Positions 18,724 through 26,864 of a stretch of DNA of 62,085 nt are shown piece by piece. The DNA lies in contig CAJTPW010000007.1 in the NCBI GenBank assembly GCA_910578465.1, positions 303 through 62,387 on the forward strand, read 5' to 3'. Below the pieces are notes generated by a model. That model had not been told where the DNA came from, made no database searches, and saw only the letters and a list, made by a program, of their open reading frames with translations. The stretch is from an uncultured Vampirovibrio sp. GTDB lineage: Bacteria; Cyanobacteriota; Vampirovibrionia; Gastranaerophilales; Gastranaerophilaceae. The translations under genes were made by a program, and so were the position numbers. Each line of letters starts with the position of its first letter. Position 1 is the stretch's first letter.

Positions 18724-18993
18724 TTATTTTTGCGAAGGTTTTTCAACAACTTTGAGACCATATCCCAGAAAATCCAAAATTTCCTGAACCCTTGTAAATT
18801 TTATTGATTTTGTATTCAGCATTTTTGAAAAACCGCCGATTGTCATCTCAGGGTATCCTGCTTCATTCATTTTTTTGACAAGTCGTCTCATAGAATATCC
18901 TTTTCTAAAGAGAAGAATGGTTATCAGTTCTTTTATATCGGTAGTTTCTAACATATTTTTATCGTAAGTATTTTTTTCCTGTTTGACAAACAT
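18724..18993 (-). CDS. Small helix-turn-helix-like protein
   Basis: This protein has 89 residues from the ATG at 18993; an internal Met at residue 15 (18951) is an alternative start. The sequence TDIKELITILLFRKGYSMRR, then GFSKMLNTKSIKFTRVQEIL and the end DFLGYGLKVVEK, resembles short XRE-like DNA-binding proteins whose last strand follows the HTH. The family assignment is tentative. A TTGACA box for the opposite strand (18983-18988) falls inside the first codons, which favours the shorter start. It lies between fusA and the central glycine-rich prepilin and is divergent from the latter, so it could regulate it. Confidence 0.6.
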   Translation of the reverse strand: MFVKQEKNTYDKNMLETTDIKELITILLFRKGYSMRRLVKKMNEAGYPEMTIGGFSKMLNTKSIKFTRVQEILDFLGYGLKVVEKPSQK

Positions 18994-19030
18994 GGTAAAT
19001 ATTGTTATCTTATAGTAGACATATTATATA
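18983..19030 (+). promoter_or_regulatory. Promoter region of the central glycine-rich prepilin gene
   Basis: Two overlapping sigma-70-type arrangements are visible: TTGACA (18983-18988), 17 bases, TATCTT (19006-19011); and TTGTTA (19002-19007), 17 bases, TATATA (19025-19030). The second places the start of transcription about 25 bases before the ATG. Confidence 0.55.
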
Positions 19031-19059
19031 AAAGTATTACAATAGTTAAGGATAGTTCA

Positions 19060-21777
19060 ATGTTTGAAACTTTTAAATCGCCATATCGGGTAGTTTTTCA
19101 ATCGGAAGTAAAACAGGTAAACCTTTTTAGTAATATAAGACTTTGCGCATTTTCTCTCGTTGAAATGCTTATGGCGCTTCTGGTTGCTTCTCTGCTTATG
19201 GCGGCTCTAGCCCCCGTTATGACAAAAAAGATGAAAGAAAATATAAATGTAGCAGGTGTTTCAGGCGGCGGACGCGCACCTGCCGTTTTTAAGTGCTGGG
19301 ATTATGACAATCCAGAATTGCAGCTTGCAGGAGATGGTTCAAGCTATAAAGTGCTTCCAACCCCATATCCTGTGGATGATGCTTGGAATATTAATTTTAT
19401 TTTGGCTTCAGGCGGCGGTGGTGGAGCAGGAGCCACCATTCCGAATGAAACATTCCATGAATACGACAGCACGGGCGAATTAAAAATAGAGCCCGAAATG
19501 GATGAAGTGAACATTGTTTCAATGATTGGAGGGGGTGCAGGCGGAGGCGGAGGTGCCGCCGTGTTTTCGGGTTCTACCTGTAAAGGTGCGCCGTCTGCTG
19601 ATAAGTGTGAATGTATGGGCTCAACCTATGATAGCGGGAACAATGTTTGCGTCTCTTCAAATTTAGGCTCAAAAAACTTAACAAATGCAACGAGTGCATG
19701 CTCAAAAGTTACACCGAGCAACAAATGGACACTACCCACAACAACCCAGCTTTCAAGATGGGACACAAACTTAAGAACAGCGCTCAATATTGCAAGTGGA
19801 AATACGGTGTGGAGCCAAACAAGCGGACAAGGGGCATGTATATCTCAAGCCACGCAATACAGCTGTTATTGCAATGGAACTTATAGGAGCGGCTATTCAA
19901 GCTCGAGCAGTTGTTGTTCTGGGTGTAGTTATGGACTTTCTAATTCAAGTAATTCTTATAGATACTGGGGAATGAGTGCGCCAAGTTATTGGAATAATGT
20001 GTGTACTGATGGTGGTTATAATGGCGTAAGTGGTTGCAAAGGTTTTGCAAGTAGCACTTGTGGCAATAGCACTAAAGGGTATTGCGTATGTGCTGCCAAT
20101 CCAAATGGTAGCAATAGTTATTGTCGACAAGGTCTTTATTCTCCCTGTTCATCGGATGTAAATAGTTGCACAAGTAGTTGTAATACTTACTGTGGTGGTA
20201 CGGCAAAGGACTCATGCTCTAGTACAGCTTCTTCGTATGTTGGGTGCTCATCAAACTACACCAACTACTACTTCTACCAACTCTCAGGTTCTTCTTGGTC
20301 TCAAAGCTATGCAACGTCAAACACGGGTTCCCGCTCCACCTACTGCGTATATTCTGATTCTGCGGATGTTGTAGGTGAAAGCTTTTATTCCCTATCGGGC
20401 GGCGGGGGCGGAGGTGCGCCTGCAATAGCGGATAATGGTTTTGATTCAAATATTCTAAACATGTTCAGACAAAAGATTAAAGAAAACACGGGCGGATGGC
20501 TTGTTTTTGAAAGAGGAAGCGGTGGAAACGGCGGTTCCGCAAGCGCAAACAAAAATCAAAAAGCGGGAAACGGCTACAATGGCGGTGATACCTGTATCAC
20601 AATTAAAAACGCGGCGCGCTCCGATAAATACAAACTCTGCGTTTCAGGGGGAAAAGGCGGAGGAGCAGCGGATGCTGCAAGGGCGGATGCTTCAACAAAA
20701 GGCTTTGGCGCTGCAGGGCTTGCAACCGCGGTGGATAAAGCCTGTTATGCAATAGATTACACAACAAACACGGCAGGCGTGCGTACCGAATTTGACTGTA
20801 CTATGGCAGGAAAAGCAGGCGGTGCGGGCGGTGCAAGCACAAGCAATCCGACGGCAGGCGGGAAGGGTGCAGCGAGCGTGTTAAATTCGGCTCAGGCAGG
20901 AGGAACCGCGGTAAAAGACGGTGTTAGTGCCTCATCTTCAAACTACGGCGCAGGCGGAGGCGGAGGAAGCGCCACAAAAACAGGCTACGGCTCTTCTGCA
21001 GTACTTGCTTTCGGCAAAGGTGGAAACGGCGCCGCAGGTTACATTAAGATAAATTATAAGAAAAGATATGCCGCAGCAGGCGGCGGAGGGGGCGGTGGCG
21101 GATATGTCGCCCATATAAATAACATTAGTGTCGGAAAAAGCGCAACCTGTGAAATCAAGGTAGGATACGGCGGTGCGGGCGGTGCTGCGGGTGTTAAAGG
21201 ATACGATGGCGGAGATTCAAGTATCGTGTGCTCAAACGCCCCGACTGTGACCTACAGAATATTCGGGGGCAAGGGCGGAGAGCTTGGAAGCTCAACAGCA
21301 GGCGGCCTTGGCGGGGAAGCAGGTACTTATGATGATACAGGAAACATCTTTACAAGGCTTTTCAGCCAGGGAAATTTCAGACAGGGGACAGGTCTTGACG
21401 GAAAACAGGCCGCAAGCGGAGATTCTGCAAACTATAAAGAAAACGTTCGAAGCGCAGGCGGCAGAGGCGGTACATCAGGTACGGGCGAAAAAGGCAAGTG
21501 CGGCGGGATTTACAACGAAACAGGGGTTTGTGCAAGCGTAAATGCAGACAGTAATAATGATATTCCCACTCCAAATCAAGAAGATTTGAACGGGCAGGGT
21601 TCAACCTCAGGGGATGTAACCCCGCCAACAAAAGAAGGAGTTGTCAGTGCAACGCCAAAATACGGGAAAGCGGGTGCAGGCGGAGGCGGGGGAGCATGGT
21701 ATGTTGGCAAAAACCCCGGGCGCGGCGGAAACGGGCAAGGAGGATATGTCTGTATTTATTGGGACAAGCTGGAGTAG
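19060..21777 (+). CDS. Prepilin-like glycine-rich protein with inserted Cys-rich domain
   Basis: This complete 905-residue protein has an AAGGA ribosome site before the ATG. Residues 30-60 hold the class III prepilin leader (CAFSLVEMLMALLVASLLMA), nearly identical to that of 1-1216; processing before Phe puts Glu at +5. Then come polyglycine blocks at about 125-165, 445-455, 625-690, 750-800 and 865-890. Between about residues 168 and 450 lies a block of quite different composition. It begins with a segment like Lcl/DUF1566 (C-type-lectin-like) domains (NKWTLPTTTQLSRW, then NTVWSQ) and continues with about 100 residues rich in Cys, Ser, Asn, Tyr and Gly. The end (GGNGQGGYVCIYWDKLE) resembles the end of 60250-62085. 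I infer a pilus-anchored adhesin whose inserted domain projects from a polyglycine scaffold. Disulphides in the inserted block are likely if it is secreted. Confidence 0.85.
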   Translation: MFETFKSPYRVVFQSEVKQVNLFSNIRLCAFSLVEMLMALLVASLLMAALAPVMTKKMKENINVAGVSGGGRAPAVFKCWDYDNPELQLAGDGSSYKVLPTPYPVDDAWNINFILASGGGGGAGATIPNETFHEYDSTGELKIEPEMDEVNIVSMIGGGAGGGGGAAVFSGSTCKGAPSADKCECMGSTYDSGNNVCVSSNLGSKNLTNATSACSKVTPSNKWTLPTTTQLSRWDTNLRTALNIASGNTVWSQTSGQGACISQATQYSCYCNGTYRSGYSSSSSCCSGCSYGLSNSSNSYRYWGMSAPSYWNNVCTDGGYNGVSGCKGFASSTCGNSTKGYCVCAANPNGSNSYCRQGLYSPCSSDVNSCTSSCNTYCGGTAKDSCSSTASSYVGCSSNYTNYYFYQLSGSSWSQSYATSNTGSRSTYCVYSDSADVVGESFYSLSGGGGGGAPAIADNGFDSNILNMFRQKIKENTGGWLVFERGSGGNGGSASANKNQKAGNGYNGGDTCITIKNAARSDKYKLCVSGGKGGGAADAARADASTKGFGAAGLATAVDKACYAIDYTTNTAGVRTEFDCTMAGKAGGAGGASTSNPTAGGKGAASVLNSAQAGGTAVKDGVSASSSNYGAGGGGGSATKTGYGSSAVLAFGKGGNGAAGYIKINYKKRYAAAGGGGGGGGYVAHINNISVGKSATCEIKVGYGGAGGAAGVKGYDGGDSSIVCSNAPTVTYRIFGGKGGELGSSTAGGLGGEAGTYDDTGNIFTRLFSQGNFRQGTGLDGKQAASGDSANYKENVRSAGGRGGTSGTGEKGKCGGIYNETGVCASVNADSNNDIPTPNQEDLNGQGSTSGDVTPPTKEGVVSATPKYGKAGAGGGGGAWYVGKNPGRGGNGQGGYVCIYWDKLE

Positions 21778-21838
21778 GGAGTGCGGCGGCTCACGCACGC
21801 AGTCCGGTGCCACACTGGCCCACGCAATTTTTAGATGA
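21778..21838. other. GC-rich segment after the glycine-rich gene
   Basis: About 55 bases following the stop codon are strikingly GC-rich compared with all other gaps in the window, and contain short inverted repeats (GTGCG/CGCAC near 21780-21796, GTGCCA/TGGC near 21807-21818). It could be a repeat remnant or part of the 3' untranslated structure; no function is recognised. Confidence 0.35.
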
Positions 21839-21850
21839 ACAACTTTTCTG

Positions 21851-21885
21851 GGGCGTATTTGTAACCTTTACGCCCTCTTTTTTTT
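21851..21885 (+). terminator. Intrinsic terminator of the central glycine-rich gene
   Basis: Stem GGGCGTA (21851-21857) / TACGCCC (21869-21875) is followed by TC and eight T. Confidence 0.88.
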
Positions 21886-21928
21886 CTAAATTGGCCTGCA
21901 ATGCTTAAAAATGGTATAATTAAAACCT

Positions 21929-22171
21929 ATGGAAGAAGAAAAACAACTTAGCGAAAAATTAAACTGTATCAGAAACGAGATGACCCACCTTTGGGGTTCT
22001 GTATTTATTATTGGCGGCGGCTCGTTTTCTTTGATATTAAACGGCTCGACATTTAAGGAATTTTTGGCAGGTGCGATAGGTACTATTATTGCTATGATAT
22101 TTGCTTATGCCTATTTTATCAGGCGCGAAGAAACATTAAGAATTGTAAATAATACTGGAGATAAGAAATAA
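21929..22171 (+). CDS. Small two-helix membrane protein
   Basis: This 80-residue protein has a charged N-terminus (MEEEKQLSEKL) and two hydrophobic helices at about residues 26-40 (SVFIIGGGSFSLIL) and 47-65 (AGAIGTIIAMIFAYAYFI), with a basic C-terminus. No family is recognised; the layout resembles AtpI-like or other small membrane proteins, but no ATP synthase genes are near. Its TAA overlaps the ATG of the next tiny gene by one base, so the two are translationally coupled and may form a pair. Confidence 0.7.
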   Translation: MEEEKQLSEKLNCIRNEMTHLWGSVFIIGGGSFSLILNGSTFKEFLAGAIGTIIAMIFAYAYFIRREETLRIVNNTGDKK

Positions 22172-22281
22172 TGGATTTTCAATCTTTTAAAGAAATTTAT
22201 GTAATAGCTTGGCTTTTATTTATGTTTGGTTTTTGCACGTATAAATATACAAGCCAAAACAAAAAATATTCTCAAAAATAA
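22171..22281 (+). CDS. 36-residue single-span membrane peptide
   Basis: The ATG at 22171 shares its A with the stop codon of the preceding gene, and the frame runs to TAA at 22279-22281. The peptide is MDFQSFKEIY, then a hydrophobic helix (VIAWLLFMFGFC), then a polar basic tail (YKYTSQNKKYSQK). Stop-start overlap and the clean membrane topology support a real gene despite the small size. The function is unknown. Confidence 0.6.
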   Translation: MDFQSFKEIYVIAWLLFMFGFCTYKYTSQNKKYSQK

Positions 22282-22352
22282 ACTTTGTTTTGTTAGGAAT
22301 ATACTGCAAACTTCAGGCTGTATACTTGTGTGCAAAATCTCTGTATAAAAAG

Positions 22353-23393
22353 CTATGCCTTTTTCTTAATTGATTTTGAAACAAGGTTTAAAATAAAAAG
22401 TATGATAACAACAACTACTGCAAAAATGTAGTATTTGCTTAGTGAGCCTGCAATAAGGATTGCGACGATGGCACAAGCGAAAGAAATTGAGGCCAGAATT
22501 AAAACGGCAACATCCTGTGAAAGCCCCGCGTGGAGTAATTTGTGGTGAATGTGTTCAGAGTCTGCAACAAAGGGACTTTGCCCTTTCATAATTCGCCTTA
22601 TGCTTGAATAGGCTACATCAAGCATGGGGACTGCCAAAATGAGCAGCGGAAGATACATTAAATGTCCTGAAGTTTTTGCAACACCCGTGATTGAGAGGGT
22701 TGCAAGTAAAAAGCCTGCATATAGTGCGCCCGAATCGCCCATAAAGATTTTTGCGGGGTTGTAGTTGTAGGTTAAAAACGACAACATTGCTCCAAGTAAA
22801 ATAAAGGCTACGAGTGCCGAAATAGGTGAGGCGGGGGATACAACCATTGAAATTATACCGATTGCAAAGGAACCTATAGTGACAACGCTTCCCGCTAAGC
22901 CGTCTATGCCGTCTATAAAATTAATAGCATTGGAAATCCCGACTATCCAAAGAAGGGTTATGGGATAAGACCAGAATCCGAGCTCTACGGGGCTTGAGAA
23001 CGGAAGATAAATGCTTTCGATTCGAACACCTAAAAGTATTACCGTTGTTGCGATTGCAACCTGTATAAAAAGCTTGAATTTTGCATTAAGACAGTATATA
23101 TCGTCAATAAGTCCCAGAAGAAACATCAGGGAGCCGCCTGCAATAATTCCAGAAAGCCCTTGTCCTGTCGGGTAATAGCTCAAAAGCACAAGAGATAAGA
23201 AAGTAAGCATTATGGATATCCAAATTGCAACGCCGCCGAGGCGTGAAATCTTTCCGTGGTGGATTTTTCTTTCGTTCGGAACATCTACAAGCCCTGCTTT
23301 ATCTGAAAAATATATCACCATAGGAACAATGAATACCCCTAAAAGGTATGCTATGATTGCTCCTAAGATTTGTGCTTGAGTAAGTTTTATCAT
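22353..23393 (-). CDS. WecA/TagO-type undecaprenyl-phosphate sugar-1-phosphate transferase
   Basis: This 346-residue polytopic membrane enzyme of the MraY/WecA superfamily transfers a HexNAc-1-phosphate from a UDP-sugar to undecaprenyl phosphate, the first step of a surface-glycan pathway. Signature motifs: the Asp pair in FLLGLIDDIYCL, the central NAINFIDGIDGLAG, FMGDSGALYAGF, and the C-terminal HIHHKLLHAGLS. The HIHHKL loop is characteristic of the WecA/TagO/Rfe branch rather than MraY. There are about 11 hydrophobic segments. It follows glyA on the same strand, with a 177-base gap carrying copy 1 of the dispersed hairpin element. No other glycan genes adjoin it. Confidence 0.93.
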   Translation of the reverse strand: MIKLTQAQILGAIIAYLLGVFIVPMVIYFSDKAGLVDVPNERKIHHGKISRLGGVAIWISIMLTFLSLVLLSYYPTGQGLSGIIAGGSLMFLLGLIDDIYCLNAKFKLFIQVAIATTVILLGVRIESIYLPFSSPVELGFWSYPITLLWIVGISNAINFIDGIDGLAGSVVTIGSFAIGIISMVVSPASPISALVAFILLGAMLSFLTYNYNPAKIFMGDSGALYAGFLLATLSITGVAKTSGHLMYLPLLILAVPMLDVAYSSIRRIMKGQSPFVADSEHIHHKLLHAGLSQDVAVLILASISFACAIVAILIAGSLSKYYIFAVVVVIILFILNLVSKSIKKKA

Positions 23394-23436
23394 AAAATAA
23401 CTTTCTTTTTGGAATTACTTTATTGTTTTCGCTTTG

Positions 23437-23534
23437 AATATTTACAACGAAGACAGGGTGGTCTGTTGCACATCAAACTGTTGTTAGAGAAATTGAAGCG
23501 GAGTGCTTCGCGACAGTCTTCTTATGTAAATATT
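23437..23534 (+). repeat. Dispersed hairpin element, copy 1
   Basis: This 98-base element forms a nested hairpin: outer stem AATATTTACA/TGTAAATATT (10 bp, perfect), internal loop AC/TTA, stem GAAGAC/GTCTTC, a nine-base one-sided bulge AGGGTGGTC, stem TGTTGC/GCGACA (one G-T pair), and an apical region. Copy 2 (45672-45769) has the same length, loops and core but different, still complementary stems. It lies between glyA and the wecA-like gene, both on the minus strand. It could be a small RNA, a processing signal or a mobile hairpin. The conserved strand is assigned arbitrarily, because stems read on both strands. Confidence 0.7.
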
Positions 23535-23570
23535 TTTCGCTTTTAAAGACTTTGTGCAACACGCACAATT

Positions 23571-24836
23571 TTAGCACAAAATATCAGGATACAACGGAAA
23601 TTTTTTGCAAAGTTCAAGCGTTTTTTCTCTTAAGTTTTCCTTGGTATCCGTGCCCTTAATTGCGTTTGCGATAATTTTGCCGATTTCAATCATCTCATTT
23701 TCCTTAAAACCGCGTGTTGTTGCGGCAGGAACTCCAATTCTTACCCCGGATGTTACAAACGGACTTTTCGGGTCATTCGGAACAGTATTTTTGTTTGCAG
23801 TAATGCCTATTTCCTCTAATTCGTTTGCAATATCCTTGCCTGTTTTATCAAGACGTCTTAAATCTACCGTCATAAGGTGGTTTTCCGTGTCTGAGCCTAC
23901 GATATCAATTCCTTCTGCCATAAGGGTTTTGCATAATGTTTTGGCATTTTTTATTATCTGTTTTGCATATTCTTTAAATTCGGGGCTTAAGGCCTCTTTC
24001 AGTGCAATTGCTTTTGCCGCAATCACATGTTCCAAAGGTCCGCCTTGAATACCCGGGAACACGGCTTTATCAACGCCCTGAGCGTGCTCTTCTTTGCACA
24101 TAATAATACCGCCTCTCGGGCCTCTTAAGGTTTTATGGGTTGTTGTGGTTACAAAATCCGCATAAGGAACGGGGCTTGGATGTTCTCCTGCGGCAACAAG
24201 CGCTGCAATGTGTGCTATATCTGCCATTAAATATGCACGATCACCTTCAGGGCGAAGGGCACTTACTTTATCCGTAATTTCTTTGAATCTTTTAAAATCG
24301 ATAATTTTAGAATAGTTTGAAGCACCGGCAATTATAAGTTTCGGTTTGTGCTCAAGAGCAAGCTTTTCCACTTCATCATAGTTTATCTCACCGTTACCGT
24401 CAATACCGTAGCTTACGATGTTAAAATAAATCCCTGAAAAATTAACAGGAGAGCCGTGAGACAAGTGCCCGCCGTTTGATAAATCCATTCCCATAACGGT
24501 ATCACCGTGTTTTAGAGCGTATAAAAATACGGCCATATTTGCCTGTGCGCCTGAGTGCGGCTGCACATTTGCATGATTGCAGCCAAACAGTTCGCAGCAT
24601 CTTTTTTGAGCAATTTCTTCAATTTTATCAACGTTTTCGCAGCCGTTATAAAATCTTTTGTAAGGTTTGCCTTCGGCATATTTATTTGTCAGAACGCTTC
24701 CCTGTGCGGCCATAACAGCCTCTGATGTAAAGTTTTCGGATGCAATAAGCTCAATTGTATTTTGCTGTCTTTCGAGTTCTTTTTTAATATATTCACTAAC
24801 TTCGGGGTCAGCTTTTTTTATTCTTTCAAATTCCAT
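23571..24836 (-). CDS. glyA: Serine hydroxymethyltransferase
   Basis: This 421-residue PLP enzyme interconverts serine and glycine with tetrahydrofolate, feeding one-carbon metabolism. Family motifs are intact: IELIASENFTSEAVMAAQGS, the GANAQ-like HSGAQANMAV, and the PLP-lysine segment VTTTTHKTLRGPRGG. I start at ATG 24836 because GAGGAGGG lies eight bases upstream; extending to a TTG at 24854 would use the ribosome site as coding sequence. No glycine or THF riboswitch is visible in the 5' gap. Confidence 0.96.
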   Translation of the reverse strand: MEFERIKKADPEVSEYIKKELERQQNTIELIASENFTSEAVMAAQGSVLTNKYAEGKPYKRFYNGCENVDKIEEIAQKRCCELFGCNHANVQPHSGAQANMAVFLYALKHGDTVMGMDLSNGGHLSHGSPVNFSGIYFNIVSYGIDGNGEINYDEVEKLALEHKPKLIIAGASNYSKIIDFKRFKEITDKVSALRPEGDRAYLMADIAHIAALVAAGEHPSPVPYADFVTTTTHKTLRGPRGGIIMCKEEHAQGVDKAVFPGIQGGPLEHVIAAKAIALKEALSPEFKEYAKQIIKNAKTLCKTLMAEGIDIVGSDTENHLMTVDLRRLDKTGKDIANELEEIGITANKNTVPNDPKSPFVTSGVRIGVPAATTRGFKENEMIEIGKIIANAIKGTDTKENLREKTLELCKKFPLYPDILC

Positions 24837-24980
24837 TGGTACAGCCCTCCTCAAAAAATAAACTTTCTTTAAAGCATTTTACCTTAAATATCTGCAAGGC
24901 GCAAAAAAATATTTTAATGTTTTTCTTTTTGTTGTAATATTACTTTCGTATCATTTAGATTAGGCGGAAAATTAACAACA

Positions 24981-26771
24981 ATGAGAAAAAAGAATATCAG
25001 AAATATAGCAATTATTGCCCACGTTGACCACGGAAAAACAACCCTTGTAGATTGTATCTTGCAGCAAACAGGTGTTTTTAAAGAACATCAGGAAGCAGGT
25101 GTTCGTGTTTTGGATAACAACGATATTGAAAAAGAGAGAGGAATTACAATCCTTTCAAAGAATATTTCGGTTGATTACAAGGGCGTGAAGATAAATGTTG
25201 TAGATACCCCGGGGCACGCGGATTTTGGCGGAGAAGTCGAACGTGTTCTTGGCATGGTGGATGGCGCTTTACTTATTGTGGATGCGCAGGAAGGCCCTAT
25301 GCCCCAGACAAGATTTGTGCTTTCAAAGGCACTTGAATTGGGCTTAAAAATTATTGTTGTCGTAAATAAAATTGATAAACAGGGTGCAGATCCAAACGGT
25401 ACAATTGATAAAGTTTTCGACCTTTTTACCGAATTAACCGACAATGAAGAATTAATAGATTTTCCGATAATTTATGCAAGCTCTCTTCATAAATTTGCAA
25501 AAAAAGAGCTGACCGATGAAAATAAAGACATAATCCCCTTGCTTGATTGTATTTTGGAAAATATCAAACCTCCTGTCGGGGATGATGAAGCAACTCTTCA
25601 ATTTCAGGCTACAACGCTTGATTACAATGATTATGTGGGGCGTATTGCAATCGGCCGCATTATAAACGGCAAAATGACATCGGGCGAGAACGTTACGCTT
25701 ATTAAAACAGACGGGTCTTTTGAAAAGGGTAAAATCGTTAAACTGTTTGAATTTAAAGACCTTGGACGTGTAGAAGCTCAAACGGCAGAATCCGGTGATA
25801 TCGTTGGTGTTGCAGGTTTTTCAGATATTCAAATTGGTGAAACTTTATCATCCGTTGTAAATCCTGCCGCACTGCCTTTGATTAAGGTGGATGAACCTAC
25901 TTTACAAATGAATTTCAGCGTTAATAATTCCCCTTTTGCAGGACAGGAAGGAAAGTTTGTAACTTCGCGCCAAATTAGAAAACGATTATATTACGAACTT
26001 GAAAAAAATGTTTCTTTAAGGGTTGAAGATACCGATTCCACTGATGTTTTCAGAGTATCAGGCAGAGGCGAACTTCACCTCGGTATCTTAATTGAAACGA
26101 TGAGGCGGGAAGGATATGAATTTCAGGTTTCAAAGCCTGAGGTTATCTTTAAAAAGGATGACAGCGGCGAAACTTTAGAGCCTTATGAAAATTTAATTGT
26201 GGATGTTCCCGAAGAATTTACGGGTTCTGTCATTGAAAAACTTTCTCAAAGAAAAGCCCAAATGCAAAATATGGAATCAGGGCCGAAGAGAAATAATATT
26301 GATTTTATAATCCCCGCCAGAGGCCTTATAGGGTTCAGGTCCGAATTTATAAGGATGACAAAGGGCGAAGGCATTATGTATCATACGTTTGAAAAATACG
26401 GGCCTTATGCAGGGGAAATGACCCGCCCGAGAAACGGCTCCTTGATTGCGTTTGAAGAAGGCGAAGCCATCCCCTATGCGCTTCATCAGTTTGAAGACAG
26501 AGGTGTTTTCTTTGTAACGCCTAAAACAAAAGTATACAAAGGGATGATAATAGGCGAATGTAACAGGCCGCAGGATATTGCCGTGAATATCTGTAAGACC
26601 AAAAAACTTACAAATATGAGAAGTGCAACGGCAGATGTTATGGTGACGCTTCAATCTCCAAGACTTATGTCTCTGGAAGATTGTCTTGAATACATTGCAG
26701 AGGATGAACTGGTTGAAGTAACTCCTGAAAATGTAAGGATTAGAAAAGCAAACCTTACAAAAATAAAATAA
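24981..26771 (+). CDS. typA: GTPase TypA/BipA
   Basis: This 596-residue ribosome-associated translational GTPase related to EF-G and LepA takes part in stress adaptation and ribosome assembly. The P-loop AHVDHGKTT is at 13-21, G2 is ERGITI, G3 is DTPGHADF and G4 is VNKIDK. The C-terminal BipA-specific region includes GPKRNNIDFIIPARGLIGFR and the NMRSATADVMVTL stretch. The gene stands alone, divergent from glyA across a 144-base gap. Confidence 0.95.
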   Translation: MRKKNIRNIAIIAHVDHGKTTLVDCILQQTGVFKEHQEAGVRVLDNNDIEKERGITILSKNISVDYKGVKINVVDTPGHADFGGEVERVLGMVDGALLIVDAQEGPMPQTRFVLSKALELGLKIIVVVNKIDKQGADPNGTIDKVFDLFTELTDNEELIDFPIIYASSLHKFAKKELTDENKDIIPLLDCILENIKPPVGDDEATLQFQATTLDYNDYVGRIAIGRIINGKMTSGENVTLIKTDGSFEKGKIVKLFEFKDLGRVEAQTAESGDIVGVAGFSDIQIGETLSSVVNPAALPLIKVDEPTLQMNFSVNNSPFAGQEGKFVTSRQIRKRLYYELEKNVSLRVEDTDSTDVFRVSGRGELHLGILIETMRREGYEFQVSKPEVIFKKDDSGETLEPYENLIVDVPEEFTGSVIEKLSQRKAQMQNMESGPKRNNIDFIIPARGLIGFRSEFIRMTKGEGIMYHTFEKYGPYAGEMTRPRNGSLIAFEEGEAIPYALHQFEDRGVFFVTPKTKVYKGMIIGECNRPQDIAVNICKTKKLTNMRSATADVMVTLQSPRLMSLEDCLEYIAEDELVEVTPENVRIRKANLTKIK

Positions 26772-26864
26772 TTTACACTTCTTTACATGTATAAATTTTA
26801 TGCGCAATTATTTTCATACTCACGTGTTTTTAAAGATATACATGTAAATAGGGCATAATTATAT

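Noticed and set aside
19563..20400. Frameshifted or separate gene inside the central glycine-rich gene
   Set aside because: The frame is continuous through both junctions, with no stop or new ribosome site, so it is an inserted domain, not another gene.
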